In this document: in pieces, positions 1 to 11,653 of the stretch
Position numbering within the stretch: position 1 is the stretch's first letter
How the letters are laid out: each line of letters begins with the position of its first letter
Origin: Nectonema munidae
Lineage: Eukaryota > Nematomorpha > Nectonematoida > Nectonematidae
Assembly (NCBI GenBank): GCA_030549495.1
Contig: JAUIRK010000536.1
Location: 682,001-746,000 of the forward strand
Reading direction: 5' to 3'
DNA: 64,000 bases
Notes under the pieces: generated by a model
What the model was told of the DNA's origin: nothing
What the model saw: only the letters and a program-made list of their open reading frames with translations
Databases searched by the model: none
Made by a program: the position numbers and the translations under genes

Positions 1-240
1 CTTCTAATCCGTCCCTATTCAGGATAAATGACTACAAAATGTAGTTATCCAATTTTAATAAATTAATAACTTTTTTAAAAATCAAGGTAAAAACTTCATA
101 ATTAAGAGTACAATTTCTTTACATAATGAGCTAAAACATAAGCAAAATACAAATTTTGATACCGATGATAAAAATTTATATTTTAAGTTTTTTTATCTCT
201 ATTGAAACTGACTACATTTTGTAGTCAAACACTTTCTTTG
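1..240. repeat. Probable piggyBac subterminal region with two palindromes
   Basis: Two 15-bp near-identical palindromes lie here: ACTACAAAATGTAGT at 31-45 and ACTACATTTTGTAGT at 211-225. They sit just upstream of a piggyBac transposase relic that starts near 480. Similar palindromes lie at both ends of the piggyBac at 15334-17382, so this stretch is probably the 5' end region of the relic. The actual terminus and its TTAA are not identified and may lie outside the window. Confidence 0.45.
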
Positions 241-480
241 AGATTTGCTATTTTGCTTTTGTAATACATAGAACAGCTGTTATTTAAAGCTTGATATAAT
301 GAAAGAGAATAAATATACATTTTACTTCCACCTGTCACACGATTATATGGGTCATCTATCATGCTTTGTCTTATCTGTTTCCATTTCTTTCTTTCTTTTC
401 GGCTTCTCATATCTCTTACAGTATGAACAAAAGAAAGACTTTTATCGAAGCGTGCAGCAAGTAAGTTGTGCGACGACGAT

Positions 481-1305
481 TTAGATGTGGATCACTCTGC
501 AGGATTTCCGAATATTCCAAGTGAAGACGAATATATCGAAGAAAATTCGAGGTCACCAATGTAGTTTTCGAAGAGGAATCAGAAGATTTCACTTTTTTTT
601 CTGAAAAAGAGAGTACCGAAGATTTATTTTCTGAAGAGAAAAACAATGTATATGGAGTAAAGTAGGAAAGTAAATTGGGAGAAAATTTGGTGCGCTTGAG
701 ACGAAACATTGTTACAGAAAAAGGAAGAACGCTGTCAAAAAGTATGGATGAAAAAGAGCTGTTTGGTTTGAACTTCCCTGAAGAAATTGCAAGACATATC
801 CTAGAATGCACAAATCGAAAACTTCTTTTGATAAGGACTTCAAATCTGTCAAAGTTTGCTTCTAAATTGTTTTCAAATTTCTGAACAATTAGAAGCTTCA
901 TTTGGTTTTCTCATTCGAGCAGGTGCTGATGATGACAATTTTTGTGATTTGAATGACTTTTACAAAGAAAAAATAAAGAAGCCTTTTTATAGATCTTGCA
1001 TGGATTTTTCCCCCATGAAACTTCTTCTCAGATGCTTGAGATTTGATAACGTTCTCATAAGAAAGCAAAGAAAAGAAAAAGATAAATTTGTAGCAATTAG
1101 AGAAATATGGGACTTTTTTTACAGGCTCAAAGGCGTCACTATATTGCAGATAAATTTTTTGCTAAAGACTAATGCCCGGCAAAACATATATGCCTTCCAC
1201 GCCTACAAAGTATGGATTGAAGATATTCTGGATTTGTAAAGCAAACTCAAGTTATGCTCTCAATGAAATAATTTACTTGGGAAAGGAAAACAACGTGGGG
1301 TCATA
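481..1305 (+). pseudogene. piggyBac-family transposase, broken and truncated
   Basis: piggyBac transposases cut and paste DNA at TTAA sites using an RNase H-like DDD catalytic core. Reading + strand frames in order gives an acidic, Ser/Glu-rich N-terminus (about 481-680), then the N-terminal helical domain (680-1130, with the stretches EQLEASFGFLIRAG and MKLLLRCLRFDN). After that comes the conserved block YMPSTPTKYGLKIFW (about 1180-1240). At least two frame changes and an in-frame stop are needed. The segment that should hold the first catalytic Asp (the VDEQL region) is missing between the helical domain and the TKYGLKI block. The copy ends near 1300, so the other two catalytic Asps and the Cys-rich C-terminus are gone. 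It is a dead plain DNA transposon fragment, of a different subfamily from the copies at 7.5 kb and 15.5 kb. Confidence 0.8.
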
Positions 1306-1440
1306 CATATACGACGTCCCCCAAAAAAATTTAAAATTTTGCCCCCCTCCCCCCTTGTCTAAGTGCATCTAAAAATCTATACCCCCCCCCCCCCCCCCCC
1401 CAAAGTGAGACGTCATTTTTAGCTAGCCCCCTCCTTTTAC
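1306..1440. repeat. C-rich dispersed repeat with long poly-C tract
   Basis: The block contains several runs of C, including one of about 20 at 1381-1400, and the words GACGTC and GACGTCATTTTTAGC. A related block in the opposite orientation lies at 23380-23560, with comparable spacing of CCCCTCC runs and a TGACGCACACC/ATAAATGACG-like edge. This suggests a short non-autonomous dispersed element rather than unique sequence. It abuts the truncated end of the piggyBac relic. Confidence 0.5.
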
Positions 1441-2951
1441 CCCTCGGTATTAATGGAACTCACTTTTTACTTATTTCATTTAGGTATGAAATAAATGAAT
1501 TTTAATGATATATTAATTATTTTTATTCAATATTTAAACATTGTCTTCTTCAGCTTCTATAAAAGCGCTATTCAACAGTAAATCAAAAATGTTAAAGATT
1601 GGGCATTCATCTTATAGATAAAGTTATATATACTAATTTTAAACATATAACTTATTATTACTGAATTACAATTATTGTTAATTTTTAAATTTTTTTACGA
1701 ACGGATATTTTTTTTATTTTATTATGCAACACAAATGATTTTCGTATTTATTATTTTAATAGAGATAAAAAAAATTATTTAAAAATCGCATCAAGCACAG
1801 GAATGACAGCTATAACTTAAAAACTATTAGAAAAAAAAACAAAACTTATTGCTAAATGAAAATATAATTTTCACAAACGCTAAATTTTACTTTGTTCACT
1901 GATTTAAAAATAACAATACTGCATCTTTCAATTCCTAAACATCAATTATTCTACGTAAAAACATCGTAAAAAGACAGCGTCCTGGTGATCGATGATGGGA
2001 TTCGAGAGAACGCTTTGTAAACCGATCCTATTCATTTTTCGTTTAAACTAGAATACATTAAAAGCGACCGCTACATTAATCTCATTCAAAATGGACGAAA
2101 TACCTTTCCCGCCCGTATGATTTGCTCGTGGCACGGAATTTTATTGATCCTTCATTATCTTAGATTTGACCCACGACAATAATTTCATTTTTTAAGCCAT
2201 TTTTGAACTAATTTGTATAGCTTATATAAAAAATTGGGCTATTGATGGAAAATTTTTGAGTTAACAACATTAAAAAAAATTCATCCATTACAAAATTTCT
2301 ACCATGCGTGTCCATGATTTGTGTGTGTATGAACATACTTCGGTTCTTTCTTTATTGACCACATATGTTTGATTGTTCAAAATAAATTATAGAGTGTTTG
2401 AATTACAGCGTCAATATCATTCAATTCAAATGTCATTTATCTTCCATATTCTGAAAGAGAAGAATTTTCCTAAATATGCCAACCAAATGTGAAGAAGCAA
2501 AAGATATATTAGTTGCTAAAAAGTACAGAGTTCTCACGAGCTTATGCGATGCCCTAGGGCTGAAGTTCTGGTGACGCCTCATGACTAAACTTTGAGTGGA
2601 CCTCCCTCCTTTTTTGTTGCATGGTTCAGTGCCGGCTCTTTCTTTATTTTTTATGATTAAAATCTTAAAATATTTTTTAAAGAATATTTCCATACAAAAT
2701 GAATGCGAAGTTTTTCGTCATAAAATTACATAAACATTTTTCCTGTTTTACAGATTTTTTTCTTGTTTTATGATATATTGAACTAAATTTTAAATAAAAG
2801 CGCATCTTTTTAAAGCCTTGGATTACTTTACAAGGGTTCAAAAAGAAATTCACCACCAGCACAAAATTCACCTGTATTATTCATTTTGGAATACATTTAA
2901 AAAATATTTTTTTGAAGTATCTCTCATTTCTAAAAGTTTTTTTTTATTAAG
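1441..2951. other. AT-rich non-coding stretch upstream of the MTHFS exons
   Basis: No exon, RNA gene or named repeat is recognised. Since MTHFS exon 1 is not found, this probably belongs to its first intron. The short ORFs here have no recognisable similarity and sit in low-complexity A/T sequence. Confidence 0.5.
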
Positions 2952-5571
2952 ATTCTGCATCATCCAAGATATTTGCAAGCTCAACGCATCTCAATTTTTC
3001 TTAGCCTGTCGGATGAAGTTGATACCTTACCGATCATCAAAGACATTTTTCAGCGTTCTAAAAGATGTTTCATTCCGCAAATTCAAGTTTTTATATGTCT
3101 TCAGGTTTAAATTTCCATTTTTCCATTATTTCTTTGCAGTCCAAAGCGGAATCGAGTCTAAAGATGTTAGAACTTGAGAGTTTGGAAGAAATTGGTGACC
3201 TTGAAACTTCTTTGTGGAAGGTTAAACAGCACAAATACGAAAACAGTAATATCGATGCTCTGTACACAGGTAAAATGATATTTCGACAACTGAAATGAGT
3301 GTATTCATGAAACATGAGGTTTTGTTTTAGTTGATTGTTTAGGGTAAATATCAAAGCACACGTTGCAACTCGGCCATGTTGCGTGAATAACGTATATTAA
3401 CTTTATCACTTGCCATACTCGGTATCTCACGTTGTTAGCACGTATTAAATTTAATATATGACAATTTTGAAAAGGATTAAATATTAGCCAATAATATACG
3501 AGTTTTTTGGGCAGTTCATTAGAATAGTCAAATTTATTCAAGAATTGTTCAAAATAATTGGTTCGGTTCTAGCGTAATTGTATTTTGTTAAAACTAAAAA
3601 AATGTTATCCAATGAGATCAAAGAGTTTGTCTACTCTTCCTTCCCAAGACACAAAAGACAATAACTTTTTAAATTTATAACATAGATTCTAATCACCAGT
3701 TATAAAGGCCTCCAAACTTTGAACGGTTGATGTATCTTGTAGATTTATCTTTAAGACCAAAATATATTGTTTAGTGAAAGCACACGATATTTTCTTCAGT
3801 TTTTTTTGCTTTAGCTAGTCGTTGATTTACTTTTAATTTTTAGTTCATATACCATTAGTTACTTGATTGACACGTTCTCAGATAATGAGATATCTAGTAA
3901 ATATTTTTTTTTACCAAGAATGAGTTATAATAACAGAACATATTAAAGGTTTAATTATTTTTAGTATTTTTATTTATAATCAATTTTTAACATAGTGTTT
4001 TCAATTCATTTTAAATCTATCATTGATATACTATAATTTTTTATATAAATTTGGTTAAACAGTTTTTTCTGCTGAAAAAACAAAGTGTAATGGCTGAGAG
4101 CAAAGTATATTTCACTATGCTATATTAGTTATTAAAGCAGGTATTTTGGTTAGCACCTCTTATAGTTTTAGCAACAATATGCAAGTAGCTATTTGTTAGG
4201 ATTGTGTTTTTGAGGATTGTGATTTTGTTGCAAAGCACAAAATTATAGCTGGACATTTTGTTAAGCAAGCACCATTGTACAAATCCTTTTTGGGATAAGT
4301 GATTTTGAGTAGGTCCTTTAACTTTCCACTACTCTCGCATGCAGCGACTCCATTGCTTGCAGCATTGAATCAAATTAATTTTTTGATACTTTTTTTTCAC
4401 AAACTTTTTACACAACATGAGATTATTCAAGTAAAAAACTTTGGTCCTTCCTTTTTTATCGATATACTAACTGGTATATATGTGCTGGGCTAAATTTATC
4501 CGCTCAAGTGCTGGGAGGCGTAAAGTGCTTCCTCCCCATGTTTTCTCAAATATGAATAAGTTTTTATAAATATTTTAATGTAATTTATATATTTCAACTA
4601 TGCTGAATTGAGTAGTGATGTCCATTTTTTTTTTATGAAAATCAATTAAACCTATCAAAAAATTGATTTATATATGACAGTTCATCTCAAAAAGAAACTT
4701 TTTATCTAAATAATTATATAAAGTTTTTTACACATATATACACATTTTCAAGTATGCTGAATTCTGTGGTAAATTCATTTTTATGAAAATCAATTAAACC
4801 TATCAAAAAATTGATTTATATATGACAGTTCATCTCAAAAAGAAACATATTATCCAAATAATTATAATAAAGTTTCTTATATAAAAAAGATGCAGCTAGC
4901 GATTTTAAGAAAGGTCATGAAATTTGAAGCGATATGATAGATCCAATTTTGTACATGAAAACTAGCCAGATAACTAACCAAATGTCTAACTATCTAATTA
5001 ATTTACTAACCAAATCACTAACTAAAAATACTTACTAACTAAATGAGCTGTTAGTTAAATGGTCAGTGATCAAGCCTTGACCAAAGTGTGAATTGATTTA
5101 TTGCGCTATTTTGCCTACTGGAGTAAAAAAAGAGTGCGCTTATTTTTGCACGCCTTTTGTCAGTAATGAAAGCATTTGGGAGTGAAATTACGATGTCTCG
5201 CCTTTTTAACGACTGGTGAATGAGTTGTAATTATTTCACATTTGAATAACTTTTATTCTTCTATCACCTAGTTATTATCTCTTTGTCATTTATGATTTGA
5301 AGAGAGGCTTTGGATTATAATTTTAAATCAACATTTAATATGTTTAGGTGGTTTGGATTTGATATTTGTGCCAGGCTTAGCATTTTCATTGGATGGTTGG
5401 AGATTAGGGCGTGGCAAAGGATACTACGATTCTTATTTGAGACAATACAAAGAAAAGATTAAGAATGAAAAATTAGCTTATTGCATTGGCATTTGCTTCG
5501 CTGAGTCCATTTTTGGCGAAATTCCTTGTGAAAATCACGATATCAAGTTGAATGAAGTTATATTTGCCTAA
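2952..5571 (+). CDS. MTHFS: 5-formyltetrahydrofolate cyclo-ligase, three 3' exons (first exon missing)
   Basis: The enzyme converts 5-formyltetrahydrofolate to 5,10-methenyltetrahydrofolate using ATP, in cytosolic one-carbon metabolism. Exons traced: 2952-3104 (or ending 3086), 3140-3269, 5348-5571 (stop TAA 5569-5571). The first encodes QRISIFLSLSDEVDTL, then IIKDIFQRSKRCFIPQ, matching the substrate-binding N-terminal half of the human protein. The second encodes MLELESLEEIGDLETSLW and ends TG. The third starts GGLDLIFVPGLAF and carries the hallmark loop RLGRGKGYYDSYL, then ends NHDIKLNEVIFA, which matches the normal C-terminus. Reading phase is kept across the 2.1-kb intron (phase 1, ACAG/gtaaaa to tttag/GTGG). 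The first intron seen is unusually short, 35 or 53 nt. About 40 N-terminal residues are expected from an exon 1 that I could not find. Confidence 0.9.
4599..4880. repeat. Tandem duplication inside the MTHFS intron
   Basis: Two direct copies lie head to tail, about 4599-4752 and 4753-4880. Both start TATGCTGAATT and share a central block that includes ATCAATTAAACCTATC, an ATTGATTTATATATGACAG segment and CATCTCAAAAAGAAAC. The central 75 bp or so are nearly identical and the edges have drifted. It is a local duplication with no coding potential. Confidence 0.85.
4965..5065. repeat. Degenerate AACTAACCAA-type simple repeat
   Basis: The words AACTAACCAAAT, CTAACTATCTAA and ACTAACTAAAT recur irregularly across about 100 bp of the MTHFS intron. 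It looks like a decayed CTAA-rich tandem repeat. Confidence 0.6.
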
Positions 5572-6639
5572 CATTTAACAAAACTTATTTCATTTATTTC
5601 GAATGAAGCTTGAATTTTCATTTAAATGTAACTTTTTTTCAAAATAATTTTATCACGAGCAGAAAGTGTGAATTTGCGATATTTTTGCTGATAAATTGAG
5701 CATTAACTGTAACTAATTTTAAAGTTGACACTGATAATACTGTATATTTTCAATTTTCATCTTTGTTTATTTAAATTGGATTTAAGCTTTCCAATGGATA
5801 TTTCAAGATGCCTCTCTTTTTTTATATAAATTTGCTTTTTGCAATTTCCATATTTTTATATCAAATATTTTCTTTCGAATTAACCTATATGGGTGAATTT
5901 TATTCTCTTTATGTGAAGTTTATAAAATAGATTTTAAGGGTCAGTTCTTATTTCTGTATTAAAATTTTAAACATTCCCAACTTCTAAAGATGAATTGTCA
6001 TGAAAGCTCATTAGATTCACACTCACGAATCAAATTTTTCCAATGTAATTTTATATAATCAAATTACTTTTATTAAAAAAATTTAATCTTTTTATCCTTT
6101 CTGTTTTCAAAGGCGAAGGAAAAACTTTAAAATATTTTTACGGATAAATAAATAATTCAGATTTGAAGATGCTTCACTATAATTTAAAGAGAGTGTAAGA
6201 AGCATTTTTTTATTTTTATACAAAAAATTTGTTTTAAAAACATTGAACATATTTTTTTTATTTCATATAAATCTTATAATTTCAGTTAAGTTGATAAAGA
6301 CGATTATTTAAGCAAATAAACATAACAGCATGGATGGTTATTAGGGTACACTTAGCTTCAGTTGAAGAACAAAGATTTGACTTCTTTAGCTCTCAACTCT
6401 TAAATCGAAATCAAAAAAATCTGTGATGAATCATCATTTTGCATTTTGTGAGCATATCGCCCAGTGCTCAAGAGTGATTTGATAAACCAACAGCCAATGA
6501 AAATACACATATCTTTATTTGTGAAGTATTACATACAAAAGGCTAATTGCGATAAAATTAGGAAGTAAAATAAACAATGAAATTTATATTAAAAAAAAGG
6601 TGTAAAAAATAATCACATACAAAGAACTATTTCTTTTAT
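5572..6639. other. MTHFS 3' flank and AT-rich intergenic stretch
   Basis: This holds the MTHFS 3' untranslated region; its end is unclear because no AATAAA occurs close to the stop. AT-rich sequence follows, with no recognised gene or repeat, up to the transposase relic that starts near 6640. Confidence 0.5.
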
Positions 6640-7260
6640 CTCCACAAGATTGAGAGCAAAACTATTAGAGAATCTAGCAAAACTGCTGTTTTAAATACAT
6701 ATAAAATCTGGACAAAGCTGGCATACAAACTCAAGCTCCTAAACACGTTATTAAAAAATTGAAAAATGTGTTTTATGAGTGGAAATCTTTTCAAAAACAT
6801 AAAGATCGTCTCACTCTTGGACATAAACAAAAAGTTTACAAATTTACTGATAAGCTCGATGATCTTTTTGATATTGCTCATGCAAACGCATTGAATATGA
6901 TTAAAATTCAAGACAAGGATTTTCTTATAGCATAAAGAAAAAAAGGCCGTGTTGGATCTCTTGGAAGTGAAGACAAAATAGAAGCACGTCGCCAAGAGAG
7001 AATATACAATAGAGAAAACAAGCAGAACTTAAGCGTCAAAAGCGATCACAAGAAGAATTGGATAAGTATCAGAAAAATGTAGTTCTTTTAGATAACTCTT
7101 CTGAAGATGACAGTTCAGAAAAATTGGATCTGAATAACAAAAATAAAAAAGGTAGTCCAAAAAAAAGAGCTTCTAACCTTCGCAGGACGGAGTGGGAGTT
7201 TTACGTCAACCGAAATTTTTGGAACCCCTTTACATCAAAAAAAGTATATAAAAGTCCTTT
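6640..7260 (+). pseudogene. N-terminal part of unnamed DDE-type transposase gene, cut by a piggyBac
   Basis: The frame starting near 6640 reads HKIESKTIRESSKTAV, then APKHVIKKLKNVFYEWKSF, then KLDDLFDIAHANALNMIKI, then RKKGRVGSLGSEDKIEARR. I recall this order, with FDIAHANALxxIKI followed by a charged Lys/Glu-rich segment, from a multicopy protein family in arthropods and Hydra that has no settled name. An in-frame TAA follows the FLIA stretch (about 6932), and at least one frame change follows. The continuation of the same family lies at about 8960-10532 on the same strand. A minus-strand piggyBac fills the space between, so the two blocks are one gene split by insertion. Confidence 0.6.
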
Positions 7261-7499
7261 CGAAGTAACCATGTATTTTTTAAGTATTTTGACTAGTTTA
7301 TTATTTTATAAAAAAAAATTGCGAAAAATTATCTTTTCCAAAAAAAACACAATTTTAAAAATTAACAACATAAGAAAAATTTTAATTTCAAAAATAAGAT
7401 TTATTTATATCAAGAAAATGATAAAAAATATTTAAACATCAAACAAAACAAATGAAAGAAAAGTAAGAATAAGAAATAATCAAAGAGTAACGATCAAAG

Positions 7500-8930
7500 A
7501 ATTTAGGCATTCTTACATTCAGGACAAATGAGTATAGTGTACTTTTTACAGATAGATTTCAGACATTTTTGACAATTTCGTGTTCCCCTTTTTCTAGGAT
7601 GACAACTAGAAACAAAACAGTATTATTCGACGGCTTATGGTTGGAGCAGTTTCAATTGTTCTAGTAAACCCATAAAAAGAAAGGAGATTTTTGGTAACCA
7701 AACGAGTAGATGCATTCTCACACTTAATTCTCATTGACTTTTCAGTTAGACTTAGGGCTAAATTTCTAATAAAATACTTCCTACCACCTCTGGATGTGCT
7801 CGGGTACAAATTTGACATATTGGTTTTGACTATGAACCAACAATTACTAGCTACAATATCGAGGAAATTTGTAAAAATAACCATAAGCCATCTTCTAGAT
7901 GCTCTGTAGCAGGTAAAACTACGAGCCATTCTATTAAAAGTATCAACGCCACCTTTATAAGAATTGTAGTCTATAACTGTTTGAGGCTTTTTTTTTTATT
8001 GCCAAGCGTATCTATTTTTGAAATATGCTGGCTAGACATTATATAAACAGGCTTGAAGTTTTTTTTGCATGTTTTTCTGGAATGTATATAGTCAGTGAAG
8101 CATATTCAGTATATAAAAAATTGCTCTCCATTTCTACAAGGTTTAGACATTTCAAGTGCTCGGGACGTAATAAATACGGAACAAACCTTCTACCACTTTT
8201 GACCCTTCCACAAATTGTCAAATTTTGAGATTTAGCCAATATGCAAAGCTCATGTGTCATAAAAAATCGATCTACATTAATTCCAAAGCCACTAGGTACT
8301 TTTGATTTTTCGAGTAACCTTTTGACAATGTTAACTGGTTTGAAATTCTCCTTATCAGGTACTTGACTGGCTAATACATAAAAACTTCTTGAATCATTAC
8401 AATGATACATCTTCATTCCGTATCTTCCCGGTTTTGAAGGATCATACACTTTCAAGGCAGATCTACCCCGATAATTCACCAACTGCTCTTCTATTGTTAG
8501 ATAGTATGTTGGGCACCAATACTTGACACAATTACTAACAATCTCATCATGTAAGTATCTCATTGGACTCAATTTGTCTAATGGATTTCTATCTTTTTTT
8601 ACATCAAAGCGTATGAAAGAATTTATAAGTACAAACATATCCCTGCTCATGGCAGCTTTCAAAAAAGGCTCTCCATTTTTTTCTGAGAACAAATATTTTA
8701 TATCGATTTGTTGATTTTTGGACTGGCTGTAAAAATACATCCAAAATAGGCGAGCATATCTTCTATTAAGAATTTGAGAGCACAATAACGCAAATTTTCA
8801 AAAATTGGTTCTCTCTAACTATAAAAACAATCATTAGAAAAAGTCGGAGAAATAAAATGCAGTTCCCTGTCATTTTCATCAAGTTTAGCTTTAGTACACT
8901 CATATATGTGGTGTATCAAACTATGAGTAA
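7500..8930 (-). mobile_element. piggyBac-family element inserted in another transposase gene (coding region 7502-8870)
   Basis: The main minus-strand block, 8039-8785, reads RYARLFWMYFYS, MSRDMFVLINSFIRFDVKKD, YYLTIEEQLVNYRGR, PGRYGMKMYHCND and INVDRFFMTHELCILAKS. These are piggyBac landmarks in the right order. A frame change near 8000 leads to YKGGVDTFNRMARSFT (7900-7965), the third catalytic Asp region. A second change leads to the Cys-rich C-terminus ending NCQKCLKSIC and ICPECKNA, with its stop near 7502. Acidic N-terminal residues are readable up to about 8870. The first catalytic position is Glu (IEEQL) where the family has Asp (VDEQL); the other two Asps are present. A near-palindrome at 8899-8919 probably marks the 5' end region. 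Neither TTAA boundary was fixed, so the element limits are approximate. Confidence 0.75.
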
Positions 8931-8959
8931 AAAATAAAGAGAGAATGCATCCAATGAAT

Positions 8960-10532
8960 TTGTCAAACTTTTAGCATCTCCTTTAGGATCAGGTGGAAAT
9001 GAAGTAACATTACGCGTATTGACACAAAACTAACAGCAGCATTAGATCGAACTAAAACTTCATGAAGAAATGCGACTTATGTTCTTAACGAAATGGCTTC
9101 AGCTCTTAATTGAGATGTCAACATTTTGAATATAAATAGAAATTCGATCCAAAGAGCAAGAATCAAAAATCGTGCCATTGAAGCAAAAAATCATCGAAGT
9201 AATATACCATCCGATATTCCACTAACTCTTCAATGGGATAGTAAATTAGTGGAGGATTTAAACTCAAAGAAGCATGTTGATCGTCTACCTATATTTGTGT
9301 GTGGTGAGGGAATTGAAAAGCTTTTGGAAGTTTCAATGTTGGCTTCAGGAACGGGTAAATCACAAGCAACAGCAATTTTAAAATGCTTAAAATACTTTGA
9401 TATCGAAGAGCAAATAGTTGGTCTTTGCTTTGATACAACAGCTCGAATATCTGAAGACATTCAGGTGTTTGTGCTTTGATAGAAAAAGAACTCAATACAA
9501 GTCCTTTTTATTTTGAATGTCGCCATCATGTTTTAGAATTAATTATAGCAGCTGCATGTCATCAGACAATAATTGCAAAAGATAAAAGCCCAGATATTTT
9601 GAAATTTAAGCGTTTCAAAAACAATTGGTGTAAAATTAATCAAAAAAATTATTCAGTAGCTTCCACAGATATAGAAGTAGAAAAATTAATTGCACCATAC
9701 AGAGAAAACATTCTTTTCTTTGCATATATGCACTTAAAAACAAAACAACCTAGAGATGATTACAAGGAATTTCTTGAATTATCAATTATATTTCTTCCAG
9801 GTGCAACTCACAGAGGTCGTTGGTTGTCAAAAGTCATCTACATCATAAAAATTTTGTTATTAAGAAATCAATTCAATCTCAGTGATTTAGAACCAAAAAG
9901 TGTTCGTGATCTTGCCTGTTTACCTGCTGTAATTTATTTGAAAGCTTGGATGTCTTCAGTGAATGTTGTAGAAGCACCATTGAACGATTTGGAATTTATG
10001 AAACAATTACTTGAATATCCGCAAAAAGATATTTCTTATGCCACAAGTAAAAAGTTCGATTCCCATTTGTGGTATTTATCCGAAGAATTCGTTGGTTTAG
10101 CTTTGTTTGATAAACGTTTATCTGGTAATCATAAAAAAAATGTTATGTGCAATGAAGAATCCAAAAACAGAAATCAGTAGAAAAAAAGTTAATATTAAAT
10201 TAGATCTTTTTAAGAATATTACTTTAACAGAGTTTTGTACTACAAATTCAAATTTTTTTTTTGAATTATTGGAAATTTCAGAACTAGTTTTTACGAAAGA
10301 ACCTGTTTTTTGGCAGAAAGATGACTCCTTCATTCAAGCTTTGAAGATTGTGAACAACTTTCCCGTTGTTAATGACAGAGCAGAAAAAAGAGTTGCTCTT
10401 ATTCAAGACTTTAATAAACCTTTAACGAAAGATGAAGATCAATTCCAATTTCTTCTACAAGTAGTTTCTGATCATAGAAAGCTATTTCCAGAGTGTACCA
10501 AAAACAATTTTATGAAAATTAAAAATAAATAA
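8960..10532 (+). pseudogene. C-terminal part of the split DDE-type transposase gene, C(2)H motif present
   Basis: It continues the protein interrupted near 7260. Blocks in order: FVKLLASPLGSGGNEVT and LTAALDRTKTS (8965-9060, frames broken), NINRNSIQRARIKNRAIEAK (9129 on), then a central DDE-like region. That region has GLCFDTTARISED (DTT at 9432-9440) and ECRHHVLELIIAAA (CRHH at 9518-9529). The next blocks are FLPGATHRGRWLSKVIYIIK and the C-terminal NDRAEKRVALIQDF and QFQFLLQVVSDHRKLFPEC, with the stop near 10530. Asp in DTT followed by C-x2-H is typical of the hAT/P/Kolobok-like supergroup of DDE transposases. The hAT-like assignment is inference. Frame changes occur near 9475 and 10160, so it is dead but fairly young: the long blocks stay open. 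Confidence 0.6.
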
Positions 10533-10810
10533 AAAGAGAAAAGTATTAATTTTATATAAACTTAACTGAAATTTCATTAAATATTAATTTAAAATATGGT
10601 TTGGTTGATATTTTCATATACATACAATATATAAGCAAGTATAATCAGGTTTGGTTTTTGGAAAAAAAAAAATTCAAATCGAGTGGGGCACCTAAAAATT
10701 TTTTGTATAAAACATTATTTACCTAATATAACAATTTGAAAGTGTGGCACAGGTTATAGCAAAAAAAATTTTTTTAGTCTTAAGGGCCACCCTGCGCAAT
10801 TGGAAAAATT
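10533..10810. mobile_element. 3' flank and possible terminus of the split transposase element
   Basis: After the transposase relic the sequence is AT-rich up to GGGCCACCCTG at about 10785-10795. Its reverse complement, CAGGGTGGCCC, has the look of a terminal inverted repeat of a CAG-ending DNA transposon. I did not find the matching left end before 6640, so the boundary is tentative. Confidence 0.3.
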
Positions 10811-11369
10811 ATTTAGTTAGATATAAAGAAACATAATATAAAAAAGATAATCAAATTATATTTACGAATCGATACTAATTGATAAGTCAAGTTTATTTTT
10901 TGTACTAGTGAGCACGTAAAGTATCAAATATATAATACTTATAAAGCTTGATCCCTTAGCATTTATTTTGAGCACTTGAAAATGTATACATTTACTTATA
11001 TAGTCCCTTTTTATTTTCTCTTTTATTTCGAGTCTGGCAACGAGGCTAGGCCAAGGCGGACAAACAAATAATATCATACCCAAAGAGAAGTTATAGAACG
11101 AACTTTCTTTAATAAAATATTCAAATGAATAGACAGTGAAAAACGGGTTCTTATTTCGTTAACAATATTTCTATTCCCGATACAAGTGAATGGATATGTG
11201 TATCTGAAAGGGAATAAAATCATTCATGGCCTCAAGATGTTTGGAAAATGTGGATTTCTAGGAACTGATCAAATGAAAAGGATAAAACATTTTTCATGCT
11301 CTACTTTGGAAATGATTTTTGATTTTGATATGTTTTTTGTATTTGATCCCTTTTCGTTATTTTATTGTG
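10811..11369. other. AT-rich stretch, nothing recognised
   Basis: The short ORFs here (for example 11186-11383 on +) resemble no protein I know and lack compositional signs of coding. Confidence 0.5.
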
Positions 11370-11377
11370 AATATACC

Positions 11378-11645
11378 CAGTAGTGGGATTCAATTTTTTT
11401 GTCTGCCAGTTCTGTTACAAGCAAGCCAAATTTGTCAGCAAATAAACTGATCAATTTTGATCATTTTCCAATAAAATGTTAAAACAATGGTTAAACAAGC
11501 ATCATTATGGTGATATTGTGGGTGCTTATTTTACTGTACGGTCTGTTCTATATATATAAATAAATATTTTACTTTTCGCCGAACTCACAAAATTCCGTGA
11601 CACGGTTCTAACGAGCCGGTACGAACCGGCTTAATCCCACTACTG
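11378..11645. mobile_element. hAT-type MITE (268 bp)
   Basis: The terminal inverted repeats are CAGTAGTGGGATT at the left and AATCCCACTACTG at the right. Near-matching 8-bp target duplications flank it, AATATACC (11370-11377) and ATTATACC (11646-11653), with one mismatch. The right arm holds an internal hairpin, AGCCGGTACGAACCGGCTT. CAG ends with 8-bp duplications are typical of hAT. It has no coding capacity and depends on a transposase elsewhere. Confidence 0.85.
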
Positions 11646-11653
11646 ATTATACC

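Noticed and set aside
2476-2573. MTHFS exon 1 starting at ATG 2476 (MPTKCEEAKDILVAKKYRVL)
   Set aside because: It does not resemble the family's N-terminus, and no donor leads in phase to the exon at 2952.
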